Shown here in pieces: positions 1 to 11,377 of a stretch of 64,000 nt of DNA. Source of the DNA: Nocardioides coralli. Lineage in GTDB: Bacteria > Actinomycetota > Actinomycetes > Propionibacteriales > Nocardioidaceae. The stretch covers positions 62,001 to 126,000 of the forward strand of contig NZ_CP082273.1 in the NCBI RefSeq assembly GCF_019880385.1. The letters are read 5' to 3'. The translations under genes and the position numbers were made by a program. The stretch's first letter is position 1. Every line of letters begins with the position of its first letter. The notes below the pieces were generated by a model. It made no database searches. It was not told where the DNA came from and saw only the letters and a list, made by a program, of their open reading frames with translations.

Positions 1-905
1 CCGAACCCACCCCCGGTCCCGACGAGGTGCTGGTGGAGGTCGAGCGGGTCGGCATCTGCTTCCCTGACCTGCTGCTCAGCCGGGGTGAGTACCAGCTCAA
101 GCCCGAGGTGCCCTTCACGCTGGGTGTCGACGTCGCCGGCACGGTCCTCGCCGGCCCGGGGTTCGAGCCGGGCGACCGGGTCGCGGCCGTGCTGCCGTAC
201 GGCGGTGCGGCCGAGCGGGTGGCGGTGCCGGTCGAGGCGACGTTCCGGCTGCCCGACGGCGTCTCCTTCGACGCGGCCGCGGCCATCCCGCTCAACTACC
301 TGACCGCCCACTTCGCGCTGGTCGAGCGGGGACAGGTCCGCCCCGGGGAGACGGTGCTGGTGCACGGCGGGGCCGGCGGCGTCGGCACCGCCACGATCCA
401 GGTCGCCCGCGGCCTGGGGGCGCGCACCGTCGCGGTGGTCAGCACCGACGAGAAGGCCGAGGTCGCCCGCCGGGCGGGCGCCCACGACGTGGTGCTGCTC
501 GACGGCTTCAAGGACGCCGTCCACGCCCTCACCGAGGGACGCGGCGTCGACGTCGTCGTGGACGTCGTCGGCGGCGACGTCTTCACCGACTCGCTGCGCT
601 GCCTGGCGCCGCAGGGGCGGCTCCTGGTCGTCGGGTTCGCCGCCGGCCAGGGCATCCCGGAGGTCAAGGTCAACCGGCTCCTCCTCACCAACACCGACGT
701 CCGCGGAGTCGGGTGGGGTCACTACGCCCTGGCCCGGCCCGGCTACCTGCAGCAGCAGTGGGCCGCGTTGCTCCCGCTGCTGGCCGACGGCACCATCGAC
801 CCACCGGTCGGGCCGGCGTACGACCTCGACGACTTCGGGCGCGCGCTGGCCGACCTCGACGCCCGCCGCGTCCTCGGCAAGGCCGTGGTGCGCGTGCGCG
901 GCTGA
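1..905 (+). CDS. Zinc-free medium-chain dehydrogenase / NADPH:quinone oxidoreductase family protein (5' partial)
   Basis: The reading frame is open from base 3, so the true start lies upstream of the window; about 300 codons are visible. The sequence shows the GroES-like N-terminal fold followed by a Rossmann fold with HGGAGGVGTATIQVA, the glycine-rich NADP(H)-binding turn typical of quinone oxidoreductase-type MDR proteins. No catalytic or structural cysteine set is seen, so it should be a zinc-independent reductase acting on quinones or enones. It ends 30 nt before the next gene, which has its own promoter. The substrate cannot be told from sequence. Confidence 0.85.
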   Translation, partial: EPTPGPDEVLVEVERVGICFPDLLLSRGEYQLKPEVPFTLGVDVAGTVLAGPGFEPGDRVAAVLPYGGAAERVAVPVEATFRLPDGVSFDAAAAIPLNYLTAHFALVERGQVRPGETVLVHGGAGGVGTATIQVARGLGARTVAVVSTDEKAEVARRAGAHDVVLLDGFKDAVHALTEGRGVDVVVDVVGGDVFTDSLRCLAPQGRLLVVGFAAGQGIPEVKVNRLLLTNTDVRGVGWGHYALARPGYLQQQWAALLPLLADGTIDPPVGPAYDLDDFGRALADLDARRVLGKAVVRVRG

Positions 906-923
906 CCCGTGGGTCGCTCCGGT

Positions 924-929
924 TAGGGT
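924..929 (+). promoter_or_regulatory. -10 element (TAGGGT) of the M13 peptidase gene
   Basis: TAGGGT ends 6 nt before the GTG start, the spacing expected when transcription begins at the start codon (leaderless mRNA). No Shine-Dalgarno sequence is present. Confidence 0.6.
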
Positions 930-935
930 CGCGCT

Positions 936-2879
936 GTGAGCACTCTCGACGACGCACGTGACGGCATGAACCCCGACGTCCGCCCGCAGGACGACCTGTT
1001 CGGACACGTCAACGGCCGCTGGCTGGCCGAGACCGAGATCCCCAGCGACCGCTCCAGCTGGGGACCGTTCGTGCAGCTCGCCGACGCCGCCGAGCAGCAG
1101 GTCCGATACATCATCGAGGAGCTCGCGGCCACCGACTCAGCCGAGCTCGACGACGACGCCCGCCGGATCGGCGACCTCTACTCCTCCTTCATGGACACCG
1201 AGACCGTGGCTGCCCGCGGCATCCGGCCGATCCGGCCGCTGCTGTCGGCGTGCGACCAGCTGCGCGACGCCCGCGACCTGGCGGCCTTCCTCGGCGAGTT
1301 CGAGCGCATCGGCGGCTACGGCCTGTTCGGCATGTACGTCGACACCGACGCCAAGAACTCCGACCGCTACCTGGTCAACGTGCTGCAGGGCGGGCTTGGC
1401 CTGCCCGACGAGTCCTACTACCGCGACGACAAGTTCGCCGAGGTGCGCGACAAGTACGTCGGCTACCTCCAGCGGATCTTCGAGCTCGCCGACCACGACG
1501 ACCCGGCCGGCGCGGCGGCGAAGGTCCTGGCGATCGACACCCGGCTCGCCCAGGGTCACTGGGAGCGTGCGGAGACCCGCGACGTGCAGAAGACCTACAA
1601 CCTGCTGACCCTCGAGGAGCTCCACGAGCTCGCGCCGAGCTTCGACTGGGACGCCTACATCCGGAACCTCGGGGGCTCGGAGGAGACGCTCGCCGAGGTG
1701 TGCGTCCGCCAGCCGTCCTACCTCGAGCACCTCGCCGGCGTGCTGACCGAGGTGCCGATCGAGGACTGGAAGGCGTGGATGACCAGCCGGGTGCTGCGGT
1801 CGGCGGCGCCCTACCTCACCGACGACTTCGTCGAGGCCAACTTCGACTTCTACGGCCGCACCCTCAGCGGCACCCCGGAGCTGCGGGCGCGCTGGAAGCG
1901 GGCGGTGTCCTTCGTGGAGGGCGCGGTCGGCGAGGCCGTCGGCAAGCAGTACGTCGCGCGCCACTTCCCGCCGCGCAGCAAGGAGCTGATGGACGAGCTG
2001 GTCGCCAACCTGCTCGAGGCCTACCGACGTTCCATCACCGACCTCGACTGGATGACCGAGGAGACCAAGAAGCGGGCGTTCCAGAAGCTGGAGACCTTCC
2101 GCCCCAAGATCGGCTACCCCGACGAGTTCCGTGACTACTCCGCGCTGCACGTGCGCCCCGACGACCTGATCGGCAACGCGGCGGCGGCCGCGGCGTTCGA
2201 GACCGACCGGCAGCTGCGCAAGATCGGGTCGCCGGTCGACCGCGACGAGTGGTTCATGCTGCCGCAGACCGTCAACGCCTACTACAACCCCGGCACCAAC
2301 GAGATCTGCTTCCCGGCGGGCATCCTGCAGAAGCCGTTCTTCGACGCCGACGCCCAGGCGGCCGAGAACTACGGCGGCATCGGCGCGGTCATCGGCCACG
2401 AGATCGGTCACGGCTTCGACGACCAGGGTTCGCAGTACGACCACGCCGGCAACCTCGAGAACTGGTGGACTGCCGACGACCGCGCCGCCTTCGAGGTCAA
2501 GAGCAAGGCCCTGGTCGAGCAGTACGACGGGTTCGAGCCGCGCAGCTTGCCGGGCGAGCGGGTCAACGGCTCGCTGACCGTGGGCGAGAACATCGGCGAC
2601 CTCGGCGGCCTGACGATCGGCCACTACGCGTTCCTCATCGCCAACGGCGAGGAGGCCTCCGAGGAGGACCGCCGCACGCTCTTCCTCAACTGGGCCTACT
2701 GCTGGCGGACCAAGCGCCGCAAGGAGCAGGAGCAGCAGTACCTCACCATCGACCCCCACAGCCCGCCGGAGTTCCGCGCCAACATCGTCCGCAACCTCGA
2801 CGAGTTCCACGAGGTCTTCGGGACCGCGGAGGGTGACGGGCTCTGGCTCGACCCGGCCGACCGCGTCCGTATCTGGTGA
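936..2879 (+). CDS. M13 family zinc metallopeptidase (neprilysin/PepO-like)
   Basis: A 647-residue protein of normal length for bacterial PepO-type endopeptidases, which cut small peptides. It carries the zinc motif HEIGH (residues about 488-492), the third ligand in ENIGDLGG (about 551) and the substrate-binding segment VNAYYNPGTNEICFPAG (about 445). No signal peptide or N-terminal membrane anchor is visible, so it is probably cytoplasmic, unlike mammalian neprilysin. The C-terminus ends in VRIW, matching the family's final tryptophan. The GTG at 936 is chosen because a TAGGGT hexamer lies 6 nt upstream. Confidence 0.95.
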   Translation: MSTLDDARDGMNPDVRPQDDLFGHVNGRWLAETEIPSDRSSWGPFVQLADAAEQQVRYIIEELAATDSAELDDDARRIGDLYSSFMDTETVAARGIRPIRPLLSACDQLRDARDLAAFLGEFERIGGYGLFGMYVDTDAKNSDRYLVNVLQGGLGLPDESYYRDDKFAEVRDKYVGYLQRIFELADHDDPAGAAAKVLAIDTRLAQGHWERAETRDVQKTYNLLTLEELHELAPSFDWDAYIRNLGGSEETLAEVCVRQPSYLEHLAGVLTEVPIEDWKAWMTSRVLRSAAPYLTDDFVEANFDFYGRTLSGTPELRARWKRAVSFVEGAVGEAVGKQYVARHFPPRSKELMDELVANLLEAYRRSITDLDWMTEETKKRAFQKLETFRPKIGYPDEFRDYSALHVRPDDLIGNAAAAAAFETDRQLRKIGSPVDRDEWFMLPQTVNAYYNPGTNEICFPAGILQKPFFDADAQAAENYGGIGAVIGHEIGHGFDDQGSQYDHAGNLENWWTADDRAAFEVKSKALVEQYDGFEPRSLPGERVNGSLTVGENIGDLGGLTIGHYAFLIANGEEASEEDRRTLFLNWAYCWRTKRRKEQEQQYLTIDPHSPPEFRANIVRNLDEFHEVFGTAEGDGLWLDPADRVRIW

Positions 2880-2960
2880 CCGCGGCGCCGTCGGCGCCCG
2901 GCCCCTAGGCTGGAGGCCGGGGAGAGCGCCTCCGCCTCGAGCGCGCCGGGAAGGGGAGCC

Positions 2961-3425
2961 ATGAGCGACGTCGTGAGCCAGGTCGACCTCGACGGGGGTG
3001 TCCTCGTCGGGCACGACGGGTCGGCCACCGCGGCCCGGGCCGTCCAGTGGGCCGCCACCCACGCCGCCGCCGTCCACGTGCCGCTCCACGTGCTGCGCGC
3101 CTGGAGCCTGACCACGGCGCCCACCCCACCCACCCAGGAGCTCGGCTACGTCCCGCCGCTGGCCGACTACGAGGCCGCGGTCCGCGACGAGCTCGCCGCG
3201 GACGTGGCCGCGCTCGACCTCGACTGCGAGGTCCACCTCCACGTCGTCCATGCCGCGACCGCGCAGGCGCTGCTGGACGCTGCCGAGGGTGCCGACCTGC
3301 TCGTGGTCGGTCGACGCGGGCGCGGCGGCTTCCGTGGCCTGGTGTTCGGGTCGACGGCCGACCAGGCGGTGCGCCACGCCCCGTGCCCGGTCACGACGGT
3401 GCCCGTGCATCCTGAGGACGAGTGA
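2961..3425 (+). CDS. Universal stress protein, UspA family
   Basis: A single-domain 154-residue Usp. The C-terminal half contains the ATP-binding pattern G-x2-G-x9-G-S (GRRGRGG followed by FGSTADQ), so it belongs to the nucleotide-binding branch of the family, and GSTADQAVRHAPCPV is a standard Usp end. A purine-rich ribosome-binding site (AAGGGGAG) precedes the ATG, so this gene has a leader unlike many neighbours. It overlaps the next gene by 4 nt (GTGA), which implies translational coupling to the ComB-like phosphatase. A specific stress role cannot be inferred. Confidence 0.93.
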   Translation: MSDVVSQVDLDGGVLVGHDGSATAARAVQWAATHAAAVHVPLHVLRAWSLTTAPTPPTQELGYVPPLADYEAAVRDELAADVAALDLDCEVHLHVVHAATAQALLDAAEGADLLVVGRRGRGGFRGLVFGSTADQAVRHAPCPVTTVPVHPEDE

Positions 3426-4171
3426 CCGACCCCACCCACACCCAGTCCGACCACCGGGTCCGGTTGGAGTGGGGGCCGACCGGTGCGGGCTCCGTCGCGG
3501 GGACCGCCGACGTGGCGGTCGTCGTCGACGTGCTGTCGTTCACGACGTCGGTCTCGGTGGCCGTGGGCCGCGGCATCACCGTCCACCCCTGCCGCTGGCG
3601 TGACGCCCGCGCCGCGGCGTACGCCGCCGAGCTGGGTGCCAACCTGGCGCTGCAGCGGCAGGACGCGGGCTGGCGGCCGGGGGCGGTCTCGTTGTCGCCG
3701 CTCTCGCTGCAGCGTGCCCGGGGCATCGAGCGGCTGGTGCTGCCCTCCCCCAACGGCTCGACGATCTGCGCGGCGCTCAACGAGCAGGGCGTCGCCGTGG
3801 TCGCGGCCTGCCTGCGCAACGCCGACGCGGTCGCGGCCTGGCTGGCGCCGCAGGTGGCCGACGGTGCGACGGTGGCGGTCGTGCCTGCCGGCGAACGCTG
3901 GCCCGACGGCTCCCTGCGTCCGGCTGCCGAGGACCTGTGGGGTGCGGGGGCGGTGCTGACCGGTCTCGACCGGGGGCTGATGAGCCCCGAGGCGCGGCTC
4001 GCCGTCGCCGCCTGGCAGGACGTCAGGGCGCGACCTCTCGAGAACCTGCTCGCGTGTGCGAGCGGGCGCGAGCTGGTGGAGAAGGGCTTCGAGCCCGACG
4101 TCGCGATCGCGGGTCGGCCGAGCACCAGCGACGTGGTGCCGGTGCTGCGCGACGGTGCCTTCGCCCCTTGA
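3422..4171 (+). CDS. 2-phosphosulfolactate phosphatase (ComB-like)
   Basis: A 249-residue protein with the ComB-family pattern: N-terminal VVVDVLSFTTSVSVAVGRG and central LVLPSPNGSTI. ComB removes phosphate from 2-phosphosulfolactate in coenzyme M synthesis. Most actinobacteria do not make coenzyme M by that route, so the real substrate may be another phosphorylated acid. The GTG start overlaps the Usp stop codon (GTGA). No other sulfolactate or coenzyme M gene is in the window, and the assignment rests on family resemblance only. Confidence 0.8.
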   Translation: MTDPTHTQSDHRVRLEWGPTGAGSVAGTADVAVVVDVLSFTTSVSVAVGRGITVHPCRWRDARAAAYAAELGANLALQRQDAGWRPGAVSLSPLSLQRARGIERLVLPSPNGSTICAALNEQGVAVVAACLRNADAVAAWLAPQVADGATVAVVPAGERWPDGSLRPAAEDLWGAGAVLTGLDRGLMSPEARLAVAAWQDVRARPLENLLACASGRELVEKGFEPDVAIAGRPSTSDVVPVLRDGAFAP

Positions 4172-4193
4172 TCGACCGTGCAACACTGATTAC

Positions 4194-4727
4194 ATGATTA
4201 CAGACAAGGAGCGGGAGGCCGTCACCGGCTGGTTCAGCGGCCGTCTCCCGGACGAGTGGACGGTCGAGCCGCCGCGGGTGAGCATCGACCGTGAGGAGGT
4301 CACCGTCGTGCTGACCATCCCCGACGTGGGGGACGAGGTCAGTGGCGACGCCGAGCCGTCGGAGGTCGCGGTGGCGGAGGCTCGTGCCGGGCGGGCCCGG
4401 GCGTTCCGCGAGGACACGCGCGAGCGGCGGATGAAGATCGCCCGCGAGGCCCAGCACCGCTACGAGCGCAAGGTCTCCTGGGGGGTGCGGGTCGGCGACC
4501 ACGAGGAGCTGTGGACCCACGTGTCCGCGCCGGTGATGACCCGGCTGCGGCAGCCGCAGCGGCAGGTTCTCGACACCCTCGTCGAGGCCGGGGTCGCCCG
4601 GTCACGGGCCGACGCGCTGGCCTGGTGCGTCCGACTGGTCGGCCAGCACGAGGGTGACTGGCTGGCCGAGCTGCGCGATGCGATGACGGCCGTCGACGAC
4701 GTACGCCGCAAGGGCCCCGCCGCCTGA
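4194..4727 (+). CDS. Conserved actinobacterial protein of unknown function
   Basis: A 177-residue protein I do not recognise. The ATG at 4194 is preferred over an upstream start inside comB because an AACACT hexamer ends 6 nt before it, the local leaderless arrangement. The N-terminal half is rich in Glu, Arg and Val and probably alpha/beta. The middle holds a charged helix (REDTRERRMKIAREAQ). The last 80 residues (QVLDTLVEAGVARSRADALAWCVRLVG) resemble a helix-turn-helix or ribbon-helix-helix style segment. No signal peptide or membrane segment is seen. Confidence 0.75.
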   Translation: MITDKEREAVTGWFSGRLPDEWTVEPPRVSIDREEVTVVLTIPDVGDEVSGDAEPSEVAVAEARAGRARAFREDTRERRMKIAREAQHRYERKVSWGVRVGDHEELWTHVSAPVMTRLRQPQRQVLDTLVEAGVARSRADALAWCVRLVGQHEGDWLAELRDAMTAVDDVRRKGPAA

Positions 4728-4794
4728 GGCTGGACCGGGTCGGGCCGCCCGCGCCCCCGCGTTCCGGTCGGTGGTCACTGGTAGACACGCCTGC

Positions 4795-6876
<2,082 letters not shown>

Positions 6877-6901
6877 CCACCCCCGAGGATCTCCCTCTTT
6901 G

Positions 6902-6931
6902 CCTCAGCGAGCGCCCTGGCGCACGCTGGGG
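6902..6931. terminator. Bidirectional hairpin terminator between convergent genes
   Basis: Arms CCTCAGCGAGCGCC (6902-6915) and GGCGCACGCTGGGG (6918-6931) form a 14-bp stem with one wobble and one mismatch and a 2-nt loop. It lies between the RecQ stop (6876, +) and the dipeptidase stop (6943, -), where a shared terminator is expected. There is no long U-tract, as is common in high-GC actinobacteria. Confidence 0.55.
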
Positions 6932-6942
6932 CACACGCCGCG

Positions 6943-8097
6943 CTACGCCGGGTGGGTGACCAGGCTCGGGCCCCGCTGCGACCGGCACCGCTGCGCGGCC
7001 ACCTCGACGTCGCGCATCACGCGCAGCACGTTGCCGCTCGTGAGCAGGCCGAGCTCCTTCTCCGACCAGCCGCGCTCGGCCAGCGCCCCGAGCAGTCGCG
7101 GGTAGCCGGTGACGTCCTCCAGACCCTCGGGCAGGGTCCCGGTCCCGTCGTAGTCACCACCCAGGCCGATGTGCTCGACGCCGGCCACCTCCCGAACGTG
7201 CTCGCAGTGGGCGACGACGTCGGCCAGCGTCGCGACCGGCTGGGCATGGGTACGCCGCCACTCGGCGTCGAACTCCGCCCAGCCCGGGTCGCCCTCGACG
7301 ATGCCGCGCGCCCGCTCGGCCGCCCGGCGAGCCAGGTCGACCTCGGCGCAGGCGGCGTTCACGAACGCCGGGACGAAGGTCACCATGCACACCCCGCCGT
7401 TGCCCGGCAGCTGCGCGAGCACGTCGTCGGGGACGTTGCGCGGATGGTCGGTCACCGCCCGTGCGGAGGAGTGGGAGAAGATCACGGGCGCCTCGGTCGC
7501 GGCGAGCGCGTCGCGCATGGTGGTCGCCGCGACGTGGGAGAGATCGACCATCATGCCGAGCCGGTTCATCTCACGGACCACCTCGACACCGAACGGCGAG
7601 AGGCCGCCGACCACGGGCTCGTCGGTGGCGGAGTCCGCCCACCGGGTGTTGTCGTTGTGGGTCAGGGTGAGGTAGCGGACCCCCAGGGCGTGGAGCATCC
7701 GCAGTGCCCCCAGCGACTCGCCGATCGAGTGTCCGCCCTCGGCGCCCAGCATCGAGGCGATCCGGCCGTCGCGCCAGGCCGCCTCGACCTCGTCGGCCGT
7801 GGTCGCGAACACCAGCCGGTCGGCGTACCGCTCGACCATCCGGTGGGCGGCGTCCACCTGCTCGAGGGTGGCGGTCACGGCTGCGTGACCGGGAAGCGTC
7901 GCGGGCACGAAGACCGACCAGAACTGGCCGCCGACCCCGCCGCGGGTCAGCCGCGGGAGGTCGGTGTGGGTGGGGGTGCCCTCCTCGGCGATGTCGAGCC
8001 GGTCGAAGTCGTAGCCCACCTGCTCCCGGGCCGTCCACAGCAGGTCGTTGTGGCCGTCGATGACCGGGTGACGGGCGAGCAGCAGCGCGAGGTCCAT
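6943..8097 (-). CDS. Membrane dipeptidase, M19 family (renal dipeptidase-like)
   Basis: A 384-residue amidohydrolase-fold dipeptidase. It shows the N-terminal metal motif HPVIDGHNDLLW (H-x-D), the bridging glutamate in GAEGGHSIG, and later histidines in DLSHVAA and FSHSSARAV, followed by HIGLGGDYDG. All metal ligands appear present, so it should be active on dipeptides, possibly D-amino-acid-containing ones. There is no signal peptide, so a cytoplasmic enzyme is likely. The ATG at 8097 follows a TAGGGT hexamer by 7 nt on the minus strand and is divergent from the SNF2 gene. Confidence 0.93.
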   Translation of the reverse strand: MDLALLLARHPVIDGHNDLLWTAREQVGYDFDRLDIAEEGTPTHTDLPRLTRGGVGGQFWSVFVPATLPGHAAVTATLEQVDAAHRMVERYADRLVFATTADEVEAAWRDGRIASMLGAEGGHSIGESLGALRMLHALGVRYLTLTHNDNTRWADSATDEPVVGGLSPFGVEVVREMNRLGMMVDLSHVAATTMRDALAATEAPVIFSHSSARAVTDHPRNVPDDVLAQLPGNGGVCMVTFVPAFVNAACAEVDLARRAAERARGIVEGDPGWAEFDAEWRRTHAQPVATLADVVAHCEHVREVAGVEHIGLGGDYDGTGTLPEGLEDVTGYPRLLGALAERGWSEKELGLLTSGNVLRVMRDVEVAAQRCRSQRGPSLVTHPA

Positions 8098-8104
8098 GCG
8101 CCCG

Positions 8105-8110
8105 ACCCTA
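8105..8110 (-). promoter_or_regulatory. -10 element (TAGGGT) of the M19 dipeptidase gene
   Basis: Read on the minus strand, TAGGGT ends 7 nt before the ATG at 8097, giving a leaderless arrangement. It faces the SNF2 helicase promoter across an 82-bp divergent gap. Confidence 0.6.
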
Positions 8111-8179
8111 GAACCGGCGCTCGGGAACCAACCGTCAGCCCGAGGCGTTAGCGTCTCGTCCCCCAGCACCGGAGGTCCT

Positions 8180-10669
8180 GTGGCGCAGCCACCACTCACC
8201 GGGCCGGTGAGGTTCGCGGCCCGCACGCCACCGCGCGAGAGCACGGTGACCTTCACCGCCGACGTCCGCGAGCAGGCGCTGCCGATGGTCGAGGCCCTGC
8301 CCCACCTGCTGCGGCCCGGCCCCGGCGCCCACCGGTCGGTGCACGAGCTGCGGGACGCCGCCCTGCGGGGGCTGCGGCTGCTCGCCGCGGGCGACGTCGA
8401 GGCCCGGGACGGCAGCTGGCGACCCACACGCGAGGTCGACGTCGTCACCGCCGCCGTGGTCGACGCGGTGCCGCGGCGGCCACCGGCAGCCGCGGCACAG
8501 CTGGTGCGGCTCTCGCTGCGGATCGAGGCCGACGAGGAGGAGCTGGTGGCCGGGGCGGTCCGGGTCGTCCCGCAGGTCCACGACGAGCAGGACCCGCTGC
8601 GGATCGCGGACGCCGCGCTGCTGTGGACCGGCGCTGCGGAGGAGGCGGGCTTCGGCGACCGGGCCCGCACCCACGCCGCGCTGGCGCTGCGCGACGCCGC
8701 CGAGGCCTGGCCCGTGCTCGACCGGCTGCTCGAGCTGCGGGTTCCCGACCAGATCACCCTCGACACCGACGAGCTGGTCAGCCTGCTCGACCATGGGGTG
8801 GCCGCCCTCGCGGCGCGGGGGATCGACGTGCTCTGGCCGCGCAGCTTGGGTCGCGACCTCACCGCCCGGGCGACGCTCGACCGCCGTGACCCCGGTCCGC
8901 GCGAGGAGCCGCTCCAGCAGGGGCTGCTGACCCCGGACGCGCTGTTCGCCTTCAGCTGGCAGCTCGCGCTCCACGGCGAGCCGCTCTCGTCCGAGGAGAT
9001 GGACCACCTCGCGGACGCCGCGCGGCCGATCATCAAGCTGCGCGGCCAGTGGACGGTGGTCGACCCGGCCCTGGCACGCAAGGCCAGGAAGCGGCTGATC
9101 CGCACCGTCCGGCCCGTGTCCGCGATCGCGGCCGCCCTCACCGGGGTCGTGGAGGTCGAGGAGGGCGTCGAGACGGAGGTGGTCGTCGGCGCGAGCCTGA
9201 CCCGGGTGCGCGAGCAGCTGCTCTCGGCCGCGACCCGCGAGCCCCTCGACCCCCCGGCCGCGCTGCAGGCGACGCTGCGTGACTACCAGCTCCGCGGCCT
9301 CACCTGGCTCGACCAGCTGACCTCTCTCGGGTTGGGTGCCTGCCTGGCCGACGACATGGGGCTCGGGAAGACCGTCACGCTCATCGCGCTGGCGCTCCAC
9401 CGCGCGGAGCGTGACCCCGGTGCCGGGCCGGTGCTGGTGGTGTGCCCGGCCTCCCTGCTGGGCAACTGGGAGGCGGAGGTACGCCGGTTCGCGCCTCACC
9501 TGCCCGTCCGCCGCTTCCACGGCCAGGCCCGCGACCTGGCCGACCTGCCCGACGGTTTCGTGCTCACGACGTACGGCACGCTGCGGGTCGACCACGAGCC
9601 GCTGGCCCGCGTGCCCTGGGACCTGGTCGTCGCCGACGAGGCCCAGCACGTCAAGAACCCCCGCTCGGCGACGGCCCGCGCGCTGCGTCAGGTCCCGGCG
9701 CGGGCCCGGGTCGCCCTCACCGGCACGCCCGTCGAGAACGACCTCACCGAGCTGTGGGCGATCCTCGACTGGGCGACGCCGGGCCTGCTCGGCAGCCGCA
9801 ACGCCTTCCGGAAGGCGTGGGCGGCGCCGATCGAGTCGGGGGTCGACCCCGACCGGGCGGCCCACTTCCGCCGCCTGATCACGCCCTTCCTGCTGCGGCG
9901 GCGCAAGACCGACCCCGGCATCGCGCCGGAGCTCCCGCCGCGCACCGACACCGATCACCTGCTGTCGCTGACCCGCGACCAGGTGGTGCTCTACGAGGCG
10001 TTCGTCCGCGACACCCTCGAGCGGGTCGAGCGTGCCGACGAGCACGCCCGCCGCGGTCTGGTGCTGGCGCTCCTCACCGGCCTCAAGCAGATCTGCAACC
10101 ACCCGGCCCACTTCCTCAAGCAGGGTCGGTTGGAGGGCACCTCGGAGAAGGTCGAGCTGCTCGACGAGATCGTCGACACCGTCGTGGCCGAGGGGGGCGC
10201 GGTGCTCGTCTTCACCCAGTACGTCGCGATGGCGCGGCTGCTCTCCGGCCACCTCGACCGCCGGGGGGTGCGTCACCACCTGCTCCACGGCGGTACGCCG
10301 GTGCGCGACCGGGAGGCGATGGTCGCCGACTTCCAGGCCGGTGGTGCGCCGGTGTTCCTGCTGTCGCTCAAGGCCGGCGGCACCGGCCTCAACCTGACTC
10401 GCGCCGACCACGTGGTGCACCTCGACCGGTGGTGGAACCCCGCCGTGGAGGACCAGGCCAGCGACCGCGCCCACCGGATCGGCCAGACCCGGCCGGTGCA
10501 GGTGCACCGGATGGTCACCACCGGCACCGTCGAGCAGCGGATCGCCGAGCTGCTGCAGCGCAAGCGGTCGGTCGCCGACGCGGTGCTGGCCAGCGGCGAG
10601 TCCGCCCTCACCGAGCTCAGCGACGCCGAGCTCCGCGACCTCGTCACGCTGCGGCCGGAGGAGACCTGA
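8180..10669 (+). CDS. SNF2/HepA-family DEAD-like helicase
   Basis: An 829-residue SWI2/SNF2 ATPase. The N-terminal 350 residues are the bacterial SNF2-associated region. The ATPase core has DDMGLGKTVTLIALA (Walker A, about residue 390), VVADEAQHVKN (motif II) and LTGTPVEN (motif III). The C-terminal helicase lobe ends with SDRAHRIGQTRPVQVHRM (motif VI). The GTG at 8180 is preceded by GGAGGT, though only 3 nt away; a longer in-frame start at 8096 exists but lacks support. The stop overlaps the SWIM-protein ATG (TGATG), so the two are coupled. The likely role is remodelling of protein-DNA complexes or repair. Confidence 0.93.
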   Translation: MAQPPLTGPVRFAARTPPRESTVTFTADVREQALPMVEALPHLLRPGPGAHRSVHELRDAALRGLRLLAAGDVEARDGSWRPTREVDVVTAAVVDAVPRRPPAAAAQLVRLSLRIEADEEELVAGAVRVVPQVHDEQDPLRIADAALLWTGAAEEAGFGDRARTHAALALRDAAEAWPVLDRLLELRVPDQITLDTDELVSLLDHGVAALAARGIDVLWPRSLGRDLTARATLDRRDPGPREEPLQQGLLTPDALFAFSWQLALHGEPLSSEEMDHLADAARPIIKLRGQWTVVDPALARKARKRLIRTVRPVSAIAAALTGVVEVEEGVETEVVVGASLTRVREQLLSAATREPLDPPAALQATLRDYQLRGLTWLDQLTSLGLGACLADDMGLGKTVTLIALALHRAERDPGAGPVLVVCPASLLGNWEAEVRRFAPHLPVRRFHGQARDLADLPDGFVLTTYGTLRVDHEPLARVPWDLVVADEAQHVKNPRSATARALRQVPARARVALTGTPVENDLTELWAILDWATPGLLGSRNAFRKAWAAPIESGVDPDRAAHFRRLITPFLLRRRKTDPGIAPELPPRTDTDHLLSLTRDQVVLYEAFVRDTLERVERADEHARRGLVLALLTGLKQICNHPAHFLKQGRLEGTSEKVELLDEIVDTVVAEGGAVLVFTQYVAMARLLSGHLDRRGVRHHLLHGGTPVRDREAMVADFQAGGAPVFLLSLKAGGTGLNLTRADHVVHLDRWWNPAVEDQASDRAHRIGQTRPVQVHRMVTTGTVEQRIAELLQRKRSVADAVLASGESALTELSDAELRDLVTLRPEET

Positions 10670-11328
10670 TGGCGACCCATCCGCGGATCCCGCCGCGCCG
10701 CGGTGCCCGTGCCACCAGCTGGTGGGGCAAGGCGTGGGTGCGGGCGGTCGAGGAGGCGGCCTACGACGAGCCGGAGCTGAAGGCGGCGCGCACCCTCTCG
10801 CGGTCGGGCCGCATCGGCGCCGTCACAGTGGACCCCGGCCGGTTCGTCGCCTCGGTCGAGGAGGGCGACGACGTGCTGACCGTCACCGGGGAGGTGCCGG
10901 TGCTCGACAGTGACCAGCAGGCCGCCTTCGTCGAGGCGGTCGCGGCCGAGTCCGGCCGGATCGGTGCGCTGGTGACGGGCGACCTGCCGCACCCGCTCGT
11001 CGAGCACGCCGAGGAGGCCGGCGTCGAGCTGCTGCCCTACGGCGGGGAGCTGGCGACGCGGTGCAGCTGCGAGCCGTGGGCCGACCCGTGTCACCACGCG
11101 CTGGCGGTGATGTACCAGCTGGCGTGGCTGGTCGAGGGCGACCCCTTCGTGCTGCTGGCGCTCCGCGGGATCGAGCGCGACGACCTGCTCGCGCGGCTCC
11201 ACGCTACGGCGCCGTCCCCGGCCCGGCGTGGCTCCGACGCCGAGGTGCTCGCCGACGCCCGCGACCGCGCGCGGCGGCTCCTCGAGCTGCTCGACGACCC
11301 CGACGCCGACCTCGCCGCCCTGCTCTGA
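10669..11328 (+). CDS. SWIM zinc-finger protein, partner of the SNF2 helicase
   Basis: A 219-residue protein. It contains CSCEPWADPCHH (about residues 130-141), an exact CxCx6CxH SWIM zinc-binding motif used for DNA or protein contacts. The N-terminus (ATSWWGKAWVRAVE) is typical of SWIM proteins encoded beside bacterial SNF2 helicases. The ATG shares its first base with the helicase stop, so the two proteins are probably made in similar amounts and work as a complex. No enzymatic domain is seen, and the function is inferred from the pairing. Confidence 0.88.
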   Translation: MATHPRIPPRRGARATSWWGKAWVRAVEEAAYDEPELKAARTLSRSGRIGAVTVDPGRFVASVEEGDDVLTVTGEVPVLDSDQQAAFVEAVAAESGRIGALVTGDLPHPLVEHAEEAGVELLPYGGELATRCSCEPWADPCHHALAVMYQLAWLVEGDPFVLLALRGIERDDLLARLHATAPSPARRGSDAEVLADARDRARRLLELLDDPDADLAALL

Positions 11329-11377
11329 GCGATCACCCGTTCCACTGCGCGCGCGTCGCGCCGCGCCCGGGCCGGCG

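Noticed and set aside
1137..3410. Minus-strand frame of 757 codons opposite the M13 peptidase
   Set aside because: No recognisable domain; the plus-strand zinc peptidase explains the region.
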